A DNA stretch of 64,000 nt from contig JBBQTN010000001.1 of NCBI GenBank assembly GCA_038213195.1, positions 1-64,000 on the forward strand, written 5' to 3'. This document shows, in pieces, positions 1 to 9,500 of this stretch. The position numbers and the translations under genes are program-made. Positions within the stretch are counted from its first letter, which is position 1. Each line of letters begins with the position of its first letter. Source of the DNA: JAODBQ01 sp038213195. Its GTDB lineage: Bacteria; Actinomycetota; Acidimicrobiia; Acidimicrobiales; Ilumatobacteraceae. The notes beneath the pieces were generated by a model, which saw nothing but the letters and a program-made list of their open reading frames with translations, was not told the DNA's origin and ran no database searches.

Positions 1-337
1 CGCAGGACCACATCCCCTTCGCGGGAGCGTGCTTCCGCCAGACCGTGGCGTGGTTCATGCAGGACAACTGCCTCGTCACCGGCCAGATCGAGATGGGTGG
101 TCGCACCGTCGACCTGCGTTCGATCACCTGCCCAGCGGTGAGCATCATCGGCGAGGCGGACCACCTCATCCCGCCGGATGCGACCGCGCCGATCCTGGCG
201 CTGCTGCCGCAGATGGAGGAGATCCGGCTGCGCGCCGGGCACGTCGGCTTGATCGTCGGCAAGTCCGCCCAACGCCAGTCGATCCCGGCGATCGCCGCGT
301 GGCTGCTGTCGCACACCGACGCGCAGGGGGCGGCGGC

Positions 338-341
<4 letters not shown>
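1..341 (+). CDS. PHA synthase-like alpha/beta hydrolase, C-terminal fragment
   Basis: The reading frame is open from base 3, so the 5' end lies outside the window; about 112 residues are visible. They resemble the C-terminal part of class III poly(3-hydroxyalkanoate) synthase / alpha-beta hydrolase proteins: DHIPFAGACFRQ, then GGRTVDLRSITCP, then EADHLIPP, which carries the likely catalytic Asp, and GHVGLIVG, which carries the likely catalytic His. Such enzymes polymerise hydroxyacyl-CoA into storage polyester in the cytoplasm. The nucleophile region is not visible, so a non-polymerising hydrolase is possible. The stop overlaps the next start as ATGA, implying co-translation with the GNAT gene. 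Confidence 0.7.
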
Positions 342-970
<629 letters not shown>

Positions 971-980
971 CCGCCGCCCA

Positions 981-1140
981 CCGCACAGGTGGGCGCGAAA
1001 CGTGCCAGACCCCGGCACACACCGCGCCCACCGGACACAGTTGGGCGCGAATCGTGCCACACCCCGGCACACACCGCGCCCACCGCACAGGTGGGCGCGA
1101 AACGTGCCAGAACCCGGCACACATCGCGCCCACCTGCACC
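981..1140. repeat. Array of three 43-bp imperfect palindromes
   Basis: Three near-identical units start at 989, 1041 and 1091 (period 50-52 bp). Each reads GTGGGCGCG, 4-nt bulge, GTGCC, 7-nt loop, GGCAC, 4-nt bulge, CGCGCCCAC, so each folds into a two-part stem. They sit between the convergent ends of the GNAT and methyltransferase genes, and could act as a bidirectional terminator or a REP-type element. Two further copies lie at 29233-29337. No protein-coding reading is credible despite open frames through the array. Confidence 0.9.
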
Positions 1141-1176
1141 GTGGCGAGCGGAGCCCGGCCGGGGCGGGTTGGTGGC

Positions 1177-1863
1177 TCAGGCGGGCGGGAGGGCGCGGAG
1201 GATCGCGATCAGGTTCGATCGCCAGCCGAGGATGCGGTGGCCGGTGATCGTCACCATGCAGCCGGGCGGCACGATCGAAGCGAGGTCGCGTCGCGAGACG
1301 AGGTTGAGGTGCGACGTCTCGGCCCACCTGCGCAGCCCGACGTGGCGGAGGACCCACTGGTGGGCGCGCTGGGGCATCCAGTGCAGCAGCGGCAACATCG
1401 TGTGCAGCTCCAGCGGGAACCAACGGTTCGGGGTGGTCAGGTAGCAGGCAGTGGACACTCGGACCATCTCGGCGAGGAACCGCCGCTGGTGGTCGCGGTC
1501 GCCGACGTGTTCGAGCACGGCGATGGCGACGGCCACGTCGAACTCCCGGTCCGCGAACGGCAACGCGTCGCCGTCGGTCCGCACGAAACGCACGCCGGGG
1601 AAGCGCTGCTCGATCGCCGACGCGTCCTCGAAACTGGTCGCCACCAGGTTCTGCGGCCACGGGTAGAAGCGTTCGAAGGCGTTCGAGTCGGCCAACTCGG
1701 CTTCCGGGGTCACCCCGATGTCGACGACCCGCGTCTCGGCCGTCGGCGACAGCTCACGCAGCAGCACCTCGAACATCCGGTTCCGTGCGCCCAACGATCG
1801 GCGCGCCTTCCAGCGCACGAGCGGGTTGCCGAGCCCGAAGTAGTCCACCGGCTCGGCGGTCAC
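1177..1863 (-). CDS. Class I SAM-dependent methyltransferase
   Basis: A 228-residue protein with a GTG start at 1863. It has a Methyltransf_11-type core: motif I-like TRVVDIGVTPEAE near residue 45, acidic FVRTDGDALPF around 93, and the motif II-like region FDVAVAIAVLEHVGDRDHQ around 107-122. Motif I lacks the usual Gly-x-Gly, so SAM binding may be atypical. The C-terminal third is rich in aromatic and basic residues, as in lipid or small-molecule methylases, but the substrate cannot be read from sequence. It lies 39 bp after bpa on the same strand, probably the last gene of that operon. Confidence 0.75.
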   Translation of the reverse strand: MTAEPVDYFGLGNPLVRWKARRSLGARNRMFEVLLRELSPTAETRVVDIGVTPEAELADSNAFERFYPWPQNLVATSFEDASAIEQRFPGVRFVRTDGDALPFADREFDVAVAIAVLEHVGDRDHQRRFLAEMVRVSTACYLTTPNRWFPLELHTMLPLLHWMPQRAHQWVLRHVGLRRWAETSHLNLVSRRDLASIVPPGCMVTITGHRILGWRSNLIAILRALPPA

Positions 1864-1902
1864 CGGCGCTGTCGAGCCGCGAGCTGGACCATCGTCACGC
1901 GG

Positions 1903-2427
1903 TCAGAGGTACGTGCCCGGCCGGTCGCTCGGCGACTCCGGCCCGCGCTGTCCCGACAGCGACCCGGGAGGTAGCTGGCGCATCTGCTCGAACTGCTGAC
2001 GGGCGGCCAGCTGTTGGGCGAAGAGCGTCGCTTGGATCCCGTGGAACAGCCCCTCCAACCAGCCGACCAGCTGCGCCTTGGCGACGCGCAGCTCGCTCTC
2101 CGACGGGACCGTCCCCTCGTTGAACGGCAGGGCGAGGTTGTGCAGCTCCTGTTGCAGATCCGGCGACATCGCATCTGCGAGCTCGACGATCGAGCGCTCG
2201 TAGATCTCGGCCAAGCGCTCGCGGCTGGCCTCGTCGAGTGATCCGGATCGGACCTCCTCCAGCAGCAGCTTGACCATCGAGCCGATCCGCATCACCTTGC
2301 CGGGCTCCGTGATCAATTCGTTCTGGGTCTCGGTCTCCCCTTCCGGCTGCACGAGCTCGCCATGCTCGACTGGCACCGGCAGGTTCGTGGCGACATCGCC
2401 GACGGGCGTGGTCTGGTCGTTCGACAT
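1903..2427 (-). CDS. bpa: Bacterial proteasome activator Bpa/PafE
   Basis: A 174-residue protein matching the Bpa family (DUF2587): an acidic disordered N-terminus, then a helical region (residues about 45-150, ITEPGKVMRIGSMVKLLLEEVR onward) with ERLAEIYERSIVELADAM and LVGWLEGLFHGIQATLFAQQL. It ends GTYL, comparable to the GQYL tail with which Mycobacterium PafE docks into the alpha-ring of the 20S proteasome. Family role: an ATP-independent ring that opens the proteasome for unfolded proteins. It predicts a 20S proteasome elsewhere in this genome. ATG start 5 bp after the upstream gene. Confidence 0.93.
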   Translation of the reverse strand: MSNDQTTPVGDVATNLPVPVEHGELVQPEGETETQNELITEPGKVMRIGSMVKLLLEEVRSGSLDEASRERLAEIYERSIVELADAMSPDLQQELHNLALPFNEGTVPSESELRVAKAQLVGWLEGLFHGIQATLFAQQLAARQQFEQMRQLPPGSLSGQRGPESPSDRPGTYL

Positions 2428-2432
2428 GCCGG

Positions 2433-3551
2433 TCAGTCTGCCCGAGAGGCGCCGAGCAGCGGCACCAGCATCTCCGCCGAGGTCAGCGAGCCGTGCCGGC
2501 AGACAAGTGGGTACGGGCCGGTGTCCCCGGGATCGTCGAAGCTGACCGGCTCACGCGCCACCAGCGCAACGTCGCCGAGCCGGGCCGCGATCGGCGGGCT
2601 GACCACGGGACCGAACCAGCCCTGTTCGATCATCTCGGCACGGCTGAGGACCCAGGCGATGTCGGCGTGCGCCGCAGTCGCGGCCTCCAGCAGGTCGGCC
2701 GCCGCGCCGGGCTTGGCGTGCAGCCACCGGAACCGTCCTTCACCCGACGCACCGCGGGACAGACGCAGCACCTCGGCCGCAGGGGCGAGCGTGTTCGCGC
2801 CGACCTCCACCTGCCCGTGATCGGCGGTGACGAGCAGGGCGGCGCCCGCCGGCAGCACGGCCAGCACGTCGGCCACCAGACGATCGGCGGCGCGGACCTC
2901 CGCGTCGTAGAACGGCCCGAAGCCACGCTCGTGGGCCACCTTGTCGACCCCGTCGTAGTAGGCGTAGACCACTCGTTCGCCCGTGGCCAGCAGCTGCCCG
3001 ACGATCACGGGGAGGTTGGACATCGTCCGCCAGCCGTGCGGGCGGGTGCCGCGCAGGTGCGCTGTCGTGAACCCGCTGCCTTCCAGCTCGCTCTTGGAGA
3101 CCACCGGCACCGGCTGACCCAAGAACGGCAGGAACGTCTGCACGGCTGCGGGCTCGTGGGCGCGACGGGCGTCACCGAACTGGGTGGCCCAGCGCAGCAC
3201 GTTGAGGACGTCGCCGCCGAGGTCGAAGCGGTAGCCGACCAGGCCGTGCTCGCCAGGCGTGAGCCCTGTGGTGATCGAGGTCAGCGCCGTCGCCGTGGTG
3301 GAAGGGGCGACCGTGGTGATCGGACCTCCTGACATCGCCGCCAACGTCGGCGCGAGGTGACGACGATCCTGCAGCTGCTCCCAGCCCAGGCCGTCGAGCA
3401 CGAGCAGCACGACCTGGCTCGCCTTGCGCACGACCGCCGGGATCCAGCCCGGTAGCAGCGCCCTGCGCGGCCCGAGCAGCGCCGGTGTGATCCCGCGCAC
3501 GTTCGGCCCGGCGTAGTCGGGCAAGGTCGGCAGGAGCGAGACGCGGTTCAC
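2433..3551 (-). CDS. Alkaline-phosphatase-superfamily phosphodiesterase/pyrophosphatase
   Basis: About 372 residues if translation begins at GTG 3551 (MNRVSLLPTLPDYAGPN); the frame is open to 3620 but that extension has no family-like sequence. It is a type I phosphodiesterase/nucleotide-pyrophosphatase-like protein: the metal site VVLLVLDGLGWEQL near residue 45, nucleophile region VAPSTTATALTSITTG, TPGEHGLVGY, YAYYDGVDKVAHERG and TADHGQVEV. The family hydrolyses phosphate mono- or diesters using two metals; the natural substrate is unknown. Co-directional with bpa and the methyltransferase and divergent from the Rrf2 gene. Confidence 0.82.
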   Translation of the reverse strand: MNRVSLLPTLPDYAGPNVRGITPALLGPRRALLPGWIPAVVRKASQVVLLVLDGLGWEQLQDRRHLAPTLAAMSGGPITTVAPSTTATALTSITTGLTPGEHGLVGYRFDLGGDVLNVLRWATQFGDARRAHEPAAVQTFLPFLGQPVPVVSKSELEGSGFTTAHLRGTRPHGWRTMSNLPVIVGQLLATGERVVYAYYDGVDKVAHERGFGPFYDAEVRAADRLVADVLAVLPAGAALLVTADHGQVEVGANTLAPAAEVLRLSRGASGEGRFRWLHAKPGAAADLLEAATAAHADIAWVLSRAEMIEQGWFGPVVSPPIAARLGDVALVAREPVSFDDPGDTGPYPLVCRHGSLTSAEMLVPLLGASRAD

Positions 3552-3624
3552 GATGCAACGCGAGTCCACCACCTCAGTGCACCGTCCGCCAAGCGGCTCC
3601 CGCTCGCGTGCCCCGCCCAACGGT

Positions 3625-3630
3625 TACGAT
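3625..3630 (+). promoter_or_regulatory. -10 element for leaderless rrf2 transcript
   Basis: TACGAT ends 6 bp before the GTG at 3637. This spacing puts the transcription start at or next to the start codon, predicting a leaderless mRNA; no Shine-Dalgarno sequence is present. The same arrangement recurs at many first-in-operon genes of this window. Confidence 0.6.
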
Positions 3631-3636
3631 GAGGGC

Positions 3637-4110
3637 GTGCGAGTCTCGAGCAAGGGCGACTATGCGTGTCGAGCGCTGCTCTCGCTCGCCCTGCACGACA
3701 CGGCGCGCGGGCCCACCTCCGTCCGTGACATCGCCGAGCGCACGGCCATCCCCCAGCCGTACCTCGAGCAGATCCTGCTCGCCTTGAAGGGCGCCGGGCT
3801 GGTGCGCTCCAAGCGCGGCGTCGGCGGCGGGTACGTCCTGGCCAGGTCGCCTGACGCGATCCGCCTCGGCGAGATCCTCTCCGCCGTGGACGGTCCGATC
3901 AGCCTCGGCGACTTCGGCGAGCCGCACCAGGACGGGGCGTGTGACCACGAGGGCCAGTGCGTGCTGCTGGCGATCTGGAAGTCGGCCGGCGAGCAGATGC
4001 GGCGGCTGCTGGAGGGGTTCACCCTCCAGTCGGTGGCCGACGCGGCTCGTGGCAAGTCGGCATGGCCGGAGGCCCGCCTCCCGGAACCACTCGAGGTCGA
4101 GCGGGTCTGA
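3637..4110 (+). CDS. Rrf2-family transcriptional regulator
   Basis: A 157-residue protein; GTG 3637 is chosen because MRVSSKGDYACRALLSLA is the usual Rrf2 N-terminus and a -10 element lies just upstream, although the frame is open from 3553. The winged helix occupies residues 1-70 (TSVRDIAERTAIPQPYLEQIL, then KSKRGVGGGY-like wing). In the effector loop only two cysteines are visible (C102 and C108), plus C11; IscR-type members use three, so cluster ligation is uncertain. Candidate target roles include iron-sulfur, redox or cysteine metabolism, but no such gene is adjacent. Confidence 0.9.
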   Translation: MRVSSKGDYACRALLSLALHDTARGPTSVRDIAERTAIPQPYLEQILLALKGAGLVRSKRGVGGGYVLARSPDAIRLGEILSAVDGPISLGDFGEPHQDGACDHEGQCVLLAIWKSAGEQMRRLLEGFTLQSVADAARGKSAWPEARLPEPLEVERV

Positions 4111-4201
4111 TCGTTCCGGCCGCGGCGCGGCCGAACCGCCCGCAGGCGCCGGACGAAGTCGGGCGGACGTCGAGCGGGTCCGGGTCCGCCGCTCCACCCG
4201 C

Positions 4202-4255
4202 CTGTGTCCTCCCACGCTGCGCGGCGATCTGTGGAGGACACAGATCGCCGCGCAG
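4202..4255. repeat. Pair of mutually exclusive hairpins after rrf2
   Basis: Two perfect stems compete. An 11-bp stem pairs CTGTGTCCTCC (4202-4212) with GGAGGACACAG (4233-4243). A 16-bp stem pairs 4217-4232 with 4240-4255 around the loop GGAGGAC. The second is the stronger. The site lies between convergent rrf2 and rluD ends, so termination is the simplest role; no T-tract follows. The core GTCCTCCCAC recurs in the hairpin at 10080-10117. Confidence 0.75.
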
Positions 4256-4273
4256 CCGGCCGCGGACCGGGGG

Positions 4274-4329
4274 TGACGGACCCGGGGTGACGGACCAGGG
4301 GTGACGGACCCGGGGTGACGTACCGGGGT
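4274..4329. repeat. Tandem repeat, 14-bp unit, four copies
   Basis: Four direct copies of TGACGGACCCGGGG start at 4274, 4288, 4302 and 4316, with one substitution in the second and several in the last. They fill the space between the preceding hairpins and the 3' end of rluD. With the hairpins this accounts for the 239-bp gap between rrf2 and rluD. No coding or binding role is evident. Confidence 0.85.
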
Positions 4330-4349
4330 GGCGGGCTCGGCGCCGCCCG

Positions 4350-5285
4350 TCACGCCTGGTCGGCAGCGGCCTCGTGCAGCGTGGCCTCGACCGCAACGAG
4401 ATCGGCGGGCAGCGGCGCCTCGAAGTGCAGCATCCGCTGGTCAACGGGGTGGCGCAGATCCAGCTCGGCGGCGTGGAGGAACGGTCGGCGGGTGTCGATC
4501 GCGTCGCGGACCCCGCCGTAGGTGGCGTCGCCGACCACAGGGTGACCGATCGCGGCGAGGTGCACCCGGATCTGGTGGGTCCGACCGGTCTGCAGCTGGC
4601 AGCGCAGCGCCGCCACCTCGGCGGGCTCGTCGTAGACGTGCACGACGCGGTACTCGGTGCGCGCCGGACGGCCGTCGACCACGACGCCCATCCGCGTCGG
4701 GTCACGGTGATCGCGCCCGATGGGCGCGTCGATCATCCCCATCGGGTTCGGCGGGCGACCCCACACGAGCGTCCGGTAGGCCCGCTGGACGTGGTGGCCG
4801 GCGAGCGCCTGGACCAGCCCGACGTATGCCGCGGCGGTCCGCGCCACCACGAGCAGCCCGCTGGTGCCGACGTCCAGACGGTGGACGATCCCCGGGCGGT
4901 GCGCCTCCCCCACCCCGGCGAGCTCGGGGAATCGTGCCAGCAGGCCGTTGACCAGCGTGCCGTCCGGATGCCCTGAGCCGGGATGGACCACCAACCCGGC
5001 CGGCTTGTCGATCACGATGATGGCGTCGTCGACGTGGACCAATGCGAGCTCGATCGACGGGTCGGCCTGCGGCGGCTCTGCGGTCGGCAGCAGCGACTCG
5101 TCGATCGACACCACCTGGCCGGCACGCAGCCGGACCTTGCCGGAGGCCGCCGGCACGCCGTCGACCGTGACTCCGCCGCCGGCGACGAGATCGGCGGCCT
5201 CCGCACGGCTCGCCTCCGTGACCAGCGCGACGATGCGGTCGAGCCGCTCGCCGGCGAGCGCAGCGGGGATCTCTTCGGCGATCAC
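4350..5285 (-). CDS. rluD: RluA-family 23S rRNA pseudouridine synthase
   Basis: A 311-residue protein. The N-terminus is an S4-type RNA-binding domain (residues about 1-70, LAGERLDRIVALVTEASRAEA), followed by the RluA/RluD catalytic core with HRLDVGTSGLLVVART near residue 135, where the Asp is the catalytic residue, and QLQTGRTHQIRVHLA near 235. It converts uridines in 23S rRNA to pseudouridine; the exact positions cannot be told, hence the symbol is by family. The GTG start overlaps the lspA stop (GTGA). Last gene of the ileS-traR-lspA-rluD block, an arrangement common in actinobacteria. Confidence 0.92.
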   Translation of the reverse strand: MIAEEIPAALAGERLDRIVALVTEASRAEAADLVAGGGVTVDGVPAASGKVRLRAGQVVSIDESLLPTAEPPQADPSIELALVHVDDAIIVIDKPAGLVVHPGSGHPDGTLVNGLLARFPELAGVGEAHRPGIVHRLDVGTSGLLVVARTAAAYVGLVQALAGHHVQRAYRTLVWGRPPNPMGMIDAPIGRDHRDPTRMGVVVDGRPARTEYRVVHVYDEPAEVAALRCQLQTGRTHQIRVHLAAIGHPVVGDATYGGVRDAIDTRRPFLHAAELDLRHPVDQRMLHFEAPLPADLVAVEATLHEAAADQA

Positions 5286-5908
5286 CGCGCCCCGCGCCCC
5301 TCACCGAACAGCGACCAGCCGAAGAACAGCACGCCGCCGATGGTGATCGCCGAGTCGGCGATGTTGAAGATCGGGAACCACTGCAGGTCGATGAAGTCGA
5401 TCACCGAGCCGTGCAGCCAACCCCGCCCGCGGAACAGCCGGTCGGCGAGGTTGCCGATCGCGCCGCCGGTGACCAAGCCGGCGGCGATCACCGCGACCGG
5501 GCTGCCGACTCGGCGCACCGACAGCGCCAGGCCGGCGACGACGACGATCGCCGCGGCGCCGATGATCGGGCCGATCCCCTGGCCGGTGGAGAACGCCATC
5601 CCGCTGTTGAACGACAGGTTGAGCTGCAGCGTCCAGATCACGTGTCGCGGCGGACTGTCGGTGAGCGCGTTCAGGACCCAGTGCTTGGCAAGTTGATCGA
5701 GCACCACCACGACAGCGGCGATGCCGAGCGAGATCGTCAGCCCGGTGCGCCCAGTCCAGCGTTGCGGTGCCGGCCGGGGCTGCGTCGGGCGCGCAGCCGC
5801 CTCGTCGAGCGCGTCGGGCGGTTCGCAGTCTGCGGGCGTGGCGGGGCTGTCATCGCTGTCGCCGGCCGTCGGGTCGGTGCCGGGCTCCGCGACCGGCTCC
5901 TGGGTCAT
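5282..5908 (-). CDS. lspA: Lipoprotein signal peptidase (signal peptidase II)
   Basis: About 208 residues from ATG 5908, which overlaps the upstream stop as ATGA; the frame is open to 5956 but that would run into the preceding gene. LspA cleaves prolipoprotein signal peptides in the membrane. Four membrane segments follow an unusually long Pro/Asp/Ala-rich cytoplasmic N-terminus of about 70 residues. The catalytic aspartates are in GNLADRLF (near residue 154) and FNIADSAI (near 184), and LNLSFNSGMAF is conserved. The two lipobox proteins at 43.7-45.8 kb would be substrates. Confidence 0.95.
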   Translation of the reverse strand: MTQEPVAEPGTDPTAGDSDDSPATPADCEPPDALDEAAARPTQPRPAPQRWTGRTGLTISLGIAAVVVVLDQLAKHWVLNALTDSPPRHVIWTLQLNLSFNSGMAFSTGQGIGPIIGAAAIVVVAGLALSVRRVGSPVAVIAAGLVTGGAIGNLADRLFRGRGWLHGSVIDFIDLQWFPIFNIADSAITIGGVLFFGWSLFGEGRGAR

Positions 5909-6507
5909 CGACGGCCGATCCCGCCGACCTTCTCCTCGACGAGCACGGTCGCCCACGGGATGGCTTCGAGGCGCTCGCGCGGGATCGGGCGACCGGACTC
6001 GACGGAGTAGCCGTAGGAGCCGTCGCCGATCCGCAGCAGCGCCGCATCGATATCGGCGATGGTCTGGCGGGCCTGGGCGGACAGGGCCAGGTCGCGCTCG
6101 CGTTCGACGACCATCGTGTCGCCCTCGCCACCCTCGTCGTCGAACTGCACGTCGCCCATCTCGGACTCCTCGATCAGCGAGTTGGCCTCGTCCTCGAGCC
6201 GGATCGCCTGACCGAGCAGGGACTGCTTCTCGGCGAGCAGCAACGTCTTCTGGGCGCTGAGGAACTTGACGTCGAAGTCCTTCGTGAAGGCGATCCCGTC
6301 CTTGTGGCCCTTGATCAGCCCGCCGCCGGACGCCAACGCCGCGTCGGCGGCCGTGGCCGCCTTCTTCGCGGTGCGTGCCGCGGCTCGCGCCGGCGCCGAG
6401 TTGGCGACCACCCCGTTGGCCGGCTCGGCGGGGGCTTCCTGGGGGCTCCCATCGGCCGTGCCCGACGTCGCCGGCGCCTTTGCCGCGGCTTTCTTGGCAG
6501 TCGCCAT
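5905..6507 (-). CDS. DksA/TraR-like protein without zinc cysteines
   Basis: A 200-residue protein. Residues 1-60 are Lys/Ala/Pro-rich and probably disordered. Residues about 80-150 form the coiled coil (LLLAEKQSLLGQAIRLEDEAN), and residues 165-195 match the C-terminal globular part (GDGSYGYSVESGRPIPRERLEAIPWAT). In classical DksA this region carries four zinc-binding cysteines; none is present here. The family binds the RNA polymerase secondary channel or affects transcription. SD sequence GGAGGG lies at 6511-6516 and a -10 TATCAT at 6542-6537, so this gene may head a traR-lspA-rluD transcript in addition to readthrough from ileS. Confidence 0.85.
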   Translation of the reverse strand: MATAKKAAAKAPATSGTADGSPQEAPAEPANGVVANSAPARAAARTAKKAATAADAALASGGGLIKGHKDGIAFTKDFDVKFLSAQKTLLLAEKQSLLGQAIRLEDEANSLIEESEMGDVQFDDEGGEGDTMVVERERDLALSAQARQTIADIDAALLRIGDGSYGYSVESGRPIPRERLEAIPWATVLVEEKVGGIGRR

Positions 6508-6510
6508 GTC

Positions 6511-6542
6511 ACCCTCCTCGACCGTATGAAGCGGCGATGATA
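6511..6542 (-). promoter_or_regulatory. Promoter -10 and RBS of the traR-like gene
   Basis: On the minus strand TATCAT (6542-6537) is followed by a leader of about 20 nt and GGAGGG (6516-6511), then ATG at 6507. This is one of few canonical leadered starts in the window and sits only 62 bp below the end of ileS, suggesting an internal promoter for traR-lspA-rluD. Confidence 0.5.
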
Positions 6543-6569
6543 CCTGCGCCCGGCCTGGATCGCAGCGCC

Positions 6570-9500
6570 TCAGCCACGAGTGGCGCGCACGACCCCGATG
6601 TGCACGGGCTCACCGTCGAGCTCGGCGGTCGGGGCGCCTTCGACCCAGGCCACGCTGGTCGCCAGCGTCGCCTGGGTCAGCAACCCGACGTGCGGCTGCA
6701 CCTGGCCGCGCAGAGCCTCGGGGACGCCGAGCGACAGCGCGATGCGGTCGCTGACGTGCAGGCCGGCCTCCCGACGGGCCTGCTGGACGAGCCGGATCAG
6801 GTCGCGGGTGGTGCCTTCGGCGGCCAGCGCCTGGGTCACCTCGGTGTCGAGCACGACCACGCCCGCCTCGCTGGACAGCGGGGTGCTCGCGCCGCCACCG
6901 TCGACGACGAGCTTGAGCGCGTACTCGCCCTCGTGCAGCGGGGTCCCGCCGGCGACCACCACGTCCCCTTCCCGACGCCAGTCGCCGGCCTTGACCGCCT
7001 TGATCACCTGTTGGGTCTGCGCCCCGAGGCGTGGGCCGATCGCCGCCGGCGTGACCTGCAGGTCGTAGCGGGCCACTGCAGCGACGTCGTCGCTGAGCTC
7101 GACGTGCTTGACGTTGACCTCGTCGGCGATCAGCTCGACGAACGGCCGTAGGCGTTCCGCTCCCGCCACCGCGACGCGCAGCGATCCGAGCGGCTGGCGG
7201 ACCCGCCGCTGGTGCGCCTTGCGCAAGCGCAGCGCAGACGAGCACACGTCGCGGGCGAGGTCCATCGCACCGACGAGCGCCGGGTCCGCAGGCAGCGTCG
7301 CTGCGTCCGGCCAGTCGGTGAGGTGCACGCTGCGCTCGCCGGTGAGCCCGCGGTAGACGGCCTCCGTGGTCAGCGGGAGCAGCGGGGCGAGGGCGCGGCA
7401 GAGCACTGCGAGCACCGTGTGGAGGGTGTCGATCGCGTCCTGGTCGCCTGCCCAGAACCTGTCCCGGCTGCGACGCACGTACCAGTTCGTCAGCGCGTCG
7501 AGGAACGTGCGCACGGTCGCGCACGCACCGAACAGGTCGGCGAGGTCCATCGTCGTGGTCAGCTCGCCGACGAGGTCACCCGTCTTGGCGAGGATGTAAC
7601 GGTCGAGGACATCGGTCTGATCGGTGCGGAACGTGCCCTGCGTACCGCCCGCGTTGGCGTACAGGGACAGGAAGTACCAGCTGTTCCAGATCGGCAGGAT
7701 CACCTGGCGGACGGTGTCGCGGATCCCGTCCTCGGTGACGATCAGGTCGTTGCCGCGCAGGATCGGCGAGCTGAGCAGGTACCACCGCATCGCGTCGCTG
7801 CCGTACGTGTCGAACACCATCATCGGGTCCGGGTAGTTGTTGAGGCTCTTCGACATCTTCAGCCCGTCGTCGCCGAGCACGATGCCGTGGCTGACGCAGG
7901 TCTGGAACGCCGGCCGGTCGAACAGGGCGGTGGCGAGCACGTGCAGCGTGTAGAACCAGCCACGGGTCTGACCGATGTACTCGACGATGAAGTCGCCCGG
8001 GTAGTGGCTGTCGAACCACTCGCGGTTCTCGAACGGGTAGTGCACCTGGGCGTAGGGCATCGACCCCGACTCGAACCAGCAGTCGAGCACCTCCGGGACG
8101 CGGCGCATCATCGACCGGCCCGTCGGGTCGTCGGGGTTGGGGCGGACCAGCTCGTCCACCTGCGGACGGTGCAGGTCGGTGACCCTCGTGGCGAAGTCGC
8201 GCTCGAGATCGGCGAGCGATCCGTAGACGTCGATGCGCGGGTAGGCCGGATCGTCGCTCTTCCACACCGGGATCGGCGAGCCCCAGAAGCGGTTGCGGCT
8301 GATCGACCAGTCGCGGGCGTTGGCCAGCCACCTGCCGAAACTGCCGTCGCGGACGTGTTCGGGCACCCAGCGGATCTGTTGGTTGAGCTCGACCATCCGG
8401 TCGCGGATCTTGGTCACCTCGACGAACCACGAGCCGATCGCGCGATAGACGAGCGGCTGCGAGCAGCGCCAGCAGTGCGGATAGGAGTGGACGTAGCTGT
8501 CGTGGCGGACCACCAGCCGCCGCGCTTTCAGCTCCTTGATCACCTCAGGGTTGGCGTCGAAGACGTGCGTGCCGGCCCACGGCGGCACGGCAGCCGTGAA
8601 CCGGCCGTGCTCGTCCATCGGGCAGATCGTCGGGATCCCGACGGCGTTGCAGGCGACCTGGTCGTCCTCGCCGAAGCCGGGCGCCATGTGGACCACGCCG
8701 GTGCCGTCCTCTGTGCTGACGAAGTCGGCGCCGAGCACCTGGAACGCGTTCGTTGTGTCGGCGAAGAACGGGAACATGGGCGTGTACGTGCGCCCGACCA
8801 GTTCGCTGCCCTTGATCGTGCCGACCTGCGTCGCGCCGGCCAGCTCGCGCTCGTACGCGCCGAGACGCGCCTCGGCGAGGATGTACCGAGTCCCGTCCTC
8901 GTCCATCACCGCGTAGTCGACGTCCGGCCCGACCGCGAGCGCGAGGTTCGACGGCAACGTCCACGGCGTGGTCGTCCAGGCCATCACCATGGTCGGGACT
9001 GGCCCGTCCCGACGGTCGGGACTGGCCTCCACTGCTCTTCGGCTGCTCCCTCTCGGCTCTCCGTCGCTGGCGCTTCCCTCGGCGCCCGTGGCGACCGCGT
9101 CCGGCGCCGCGATGGCGAGCAGGTGGTCGATGGAGTTCGCCGACGCCTCATCGAGTTGGAAGGTGACGGTGACGGCGGGGTCCTGGCGGTCGCGGTAGAC
9201 GTCGTCCATGCGCGTCTCGGTGTTGCTGAGCGGGGTCTCGCAGCGCCAGCAGTAGGCCAGCACCTTGAAGCCCTCGTAGATCAGGCCCTTGTCCCACAAG
9301 GTGCGGAACGCCCACATCACGCTCTCCATGTACGGCAGGTCGAGCGTCTTGTAGTCGTTGTCGAAGTCGACCCAGCGCGCCTGGCGGGTGACGTAGCGGT
9401 GCCAGTCGTCGGTGAACTGCAGCACGCTCGTGCGGCAGGCGTCGTTGAACTTCCCGATCCCGAACCGGGTGATCTCCGGGTGGCCCTGGATGCCGAGCTC

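Noticed and set aside
981..1140. CRISPR-like array
   Set aside because: Only three units, each fully palindromic, with no unique spacers; the sequence between arms is also repeated and no cas genes are present.
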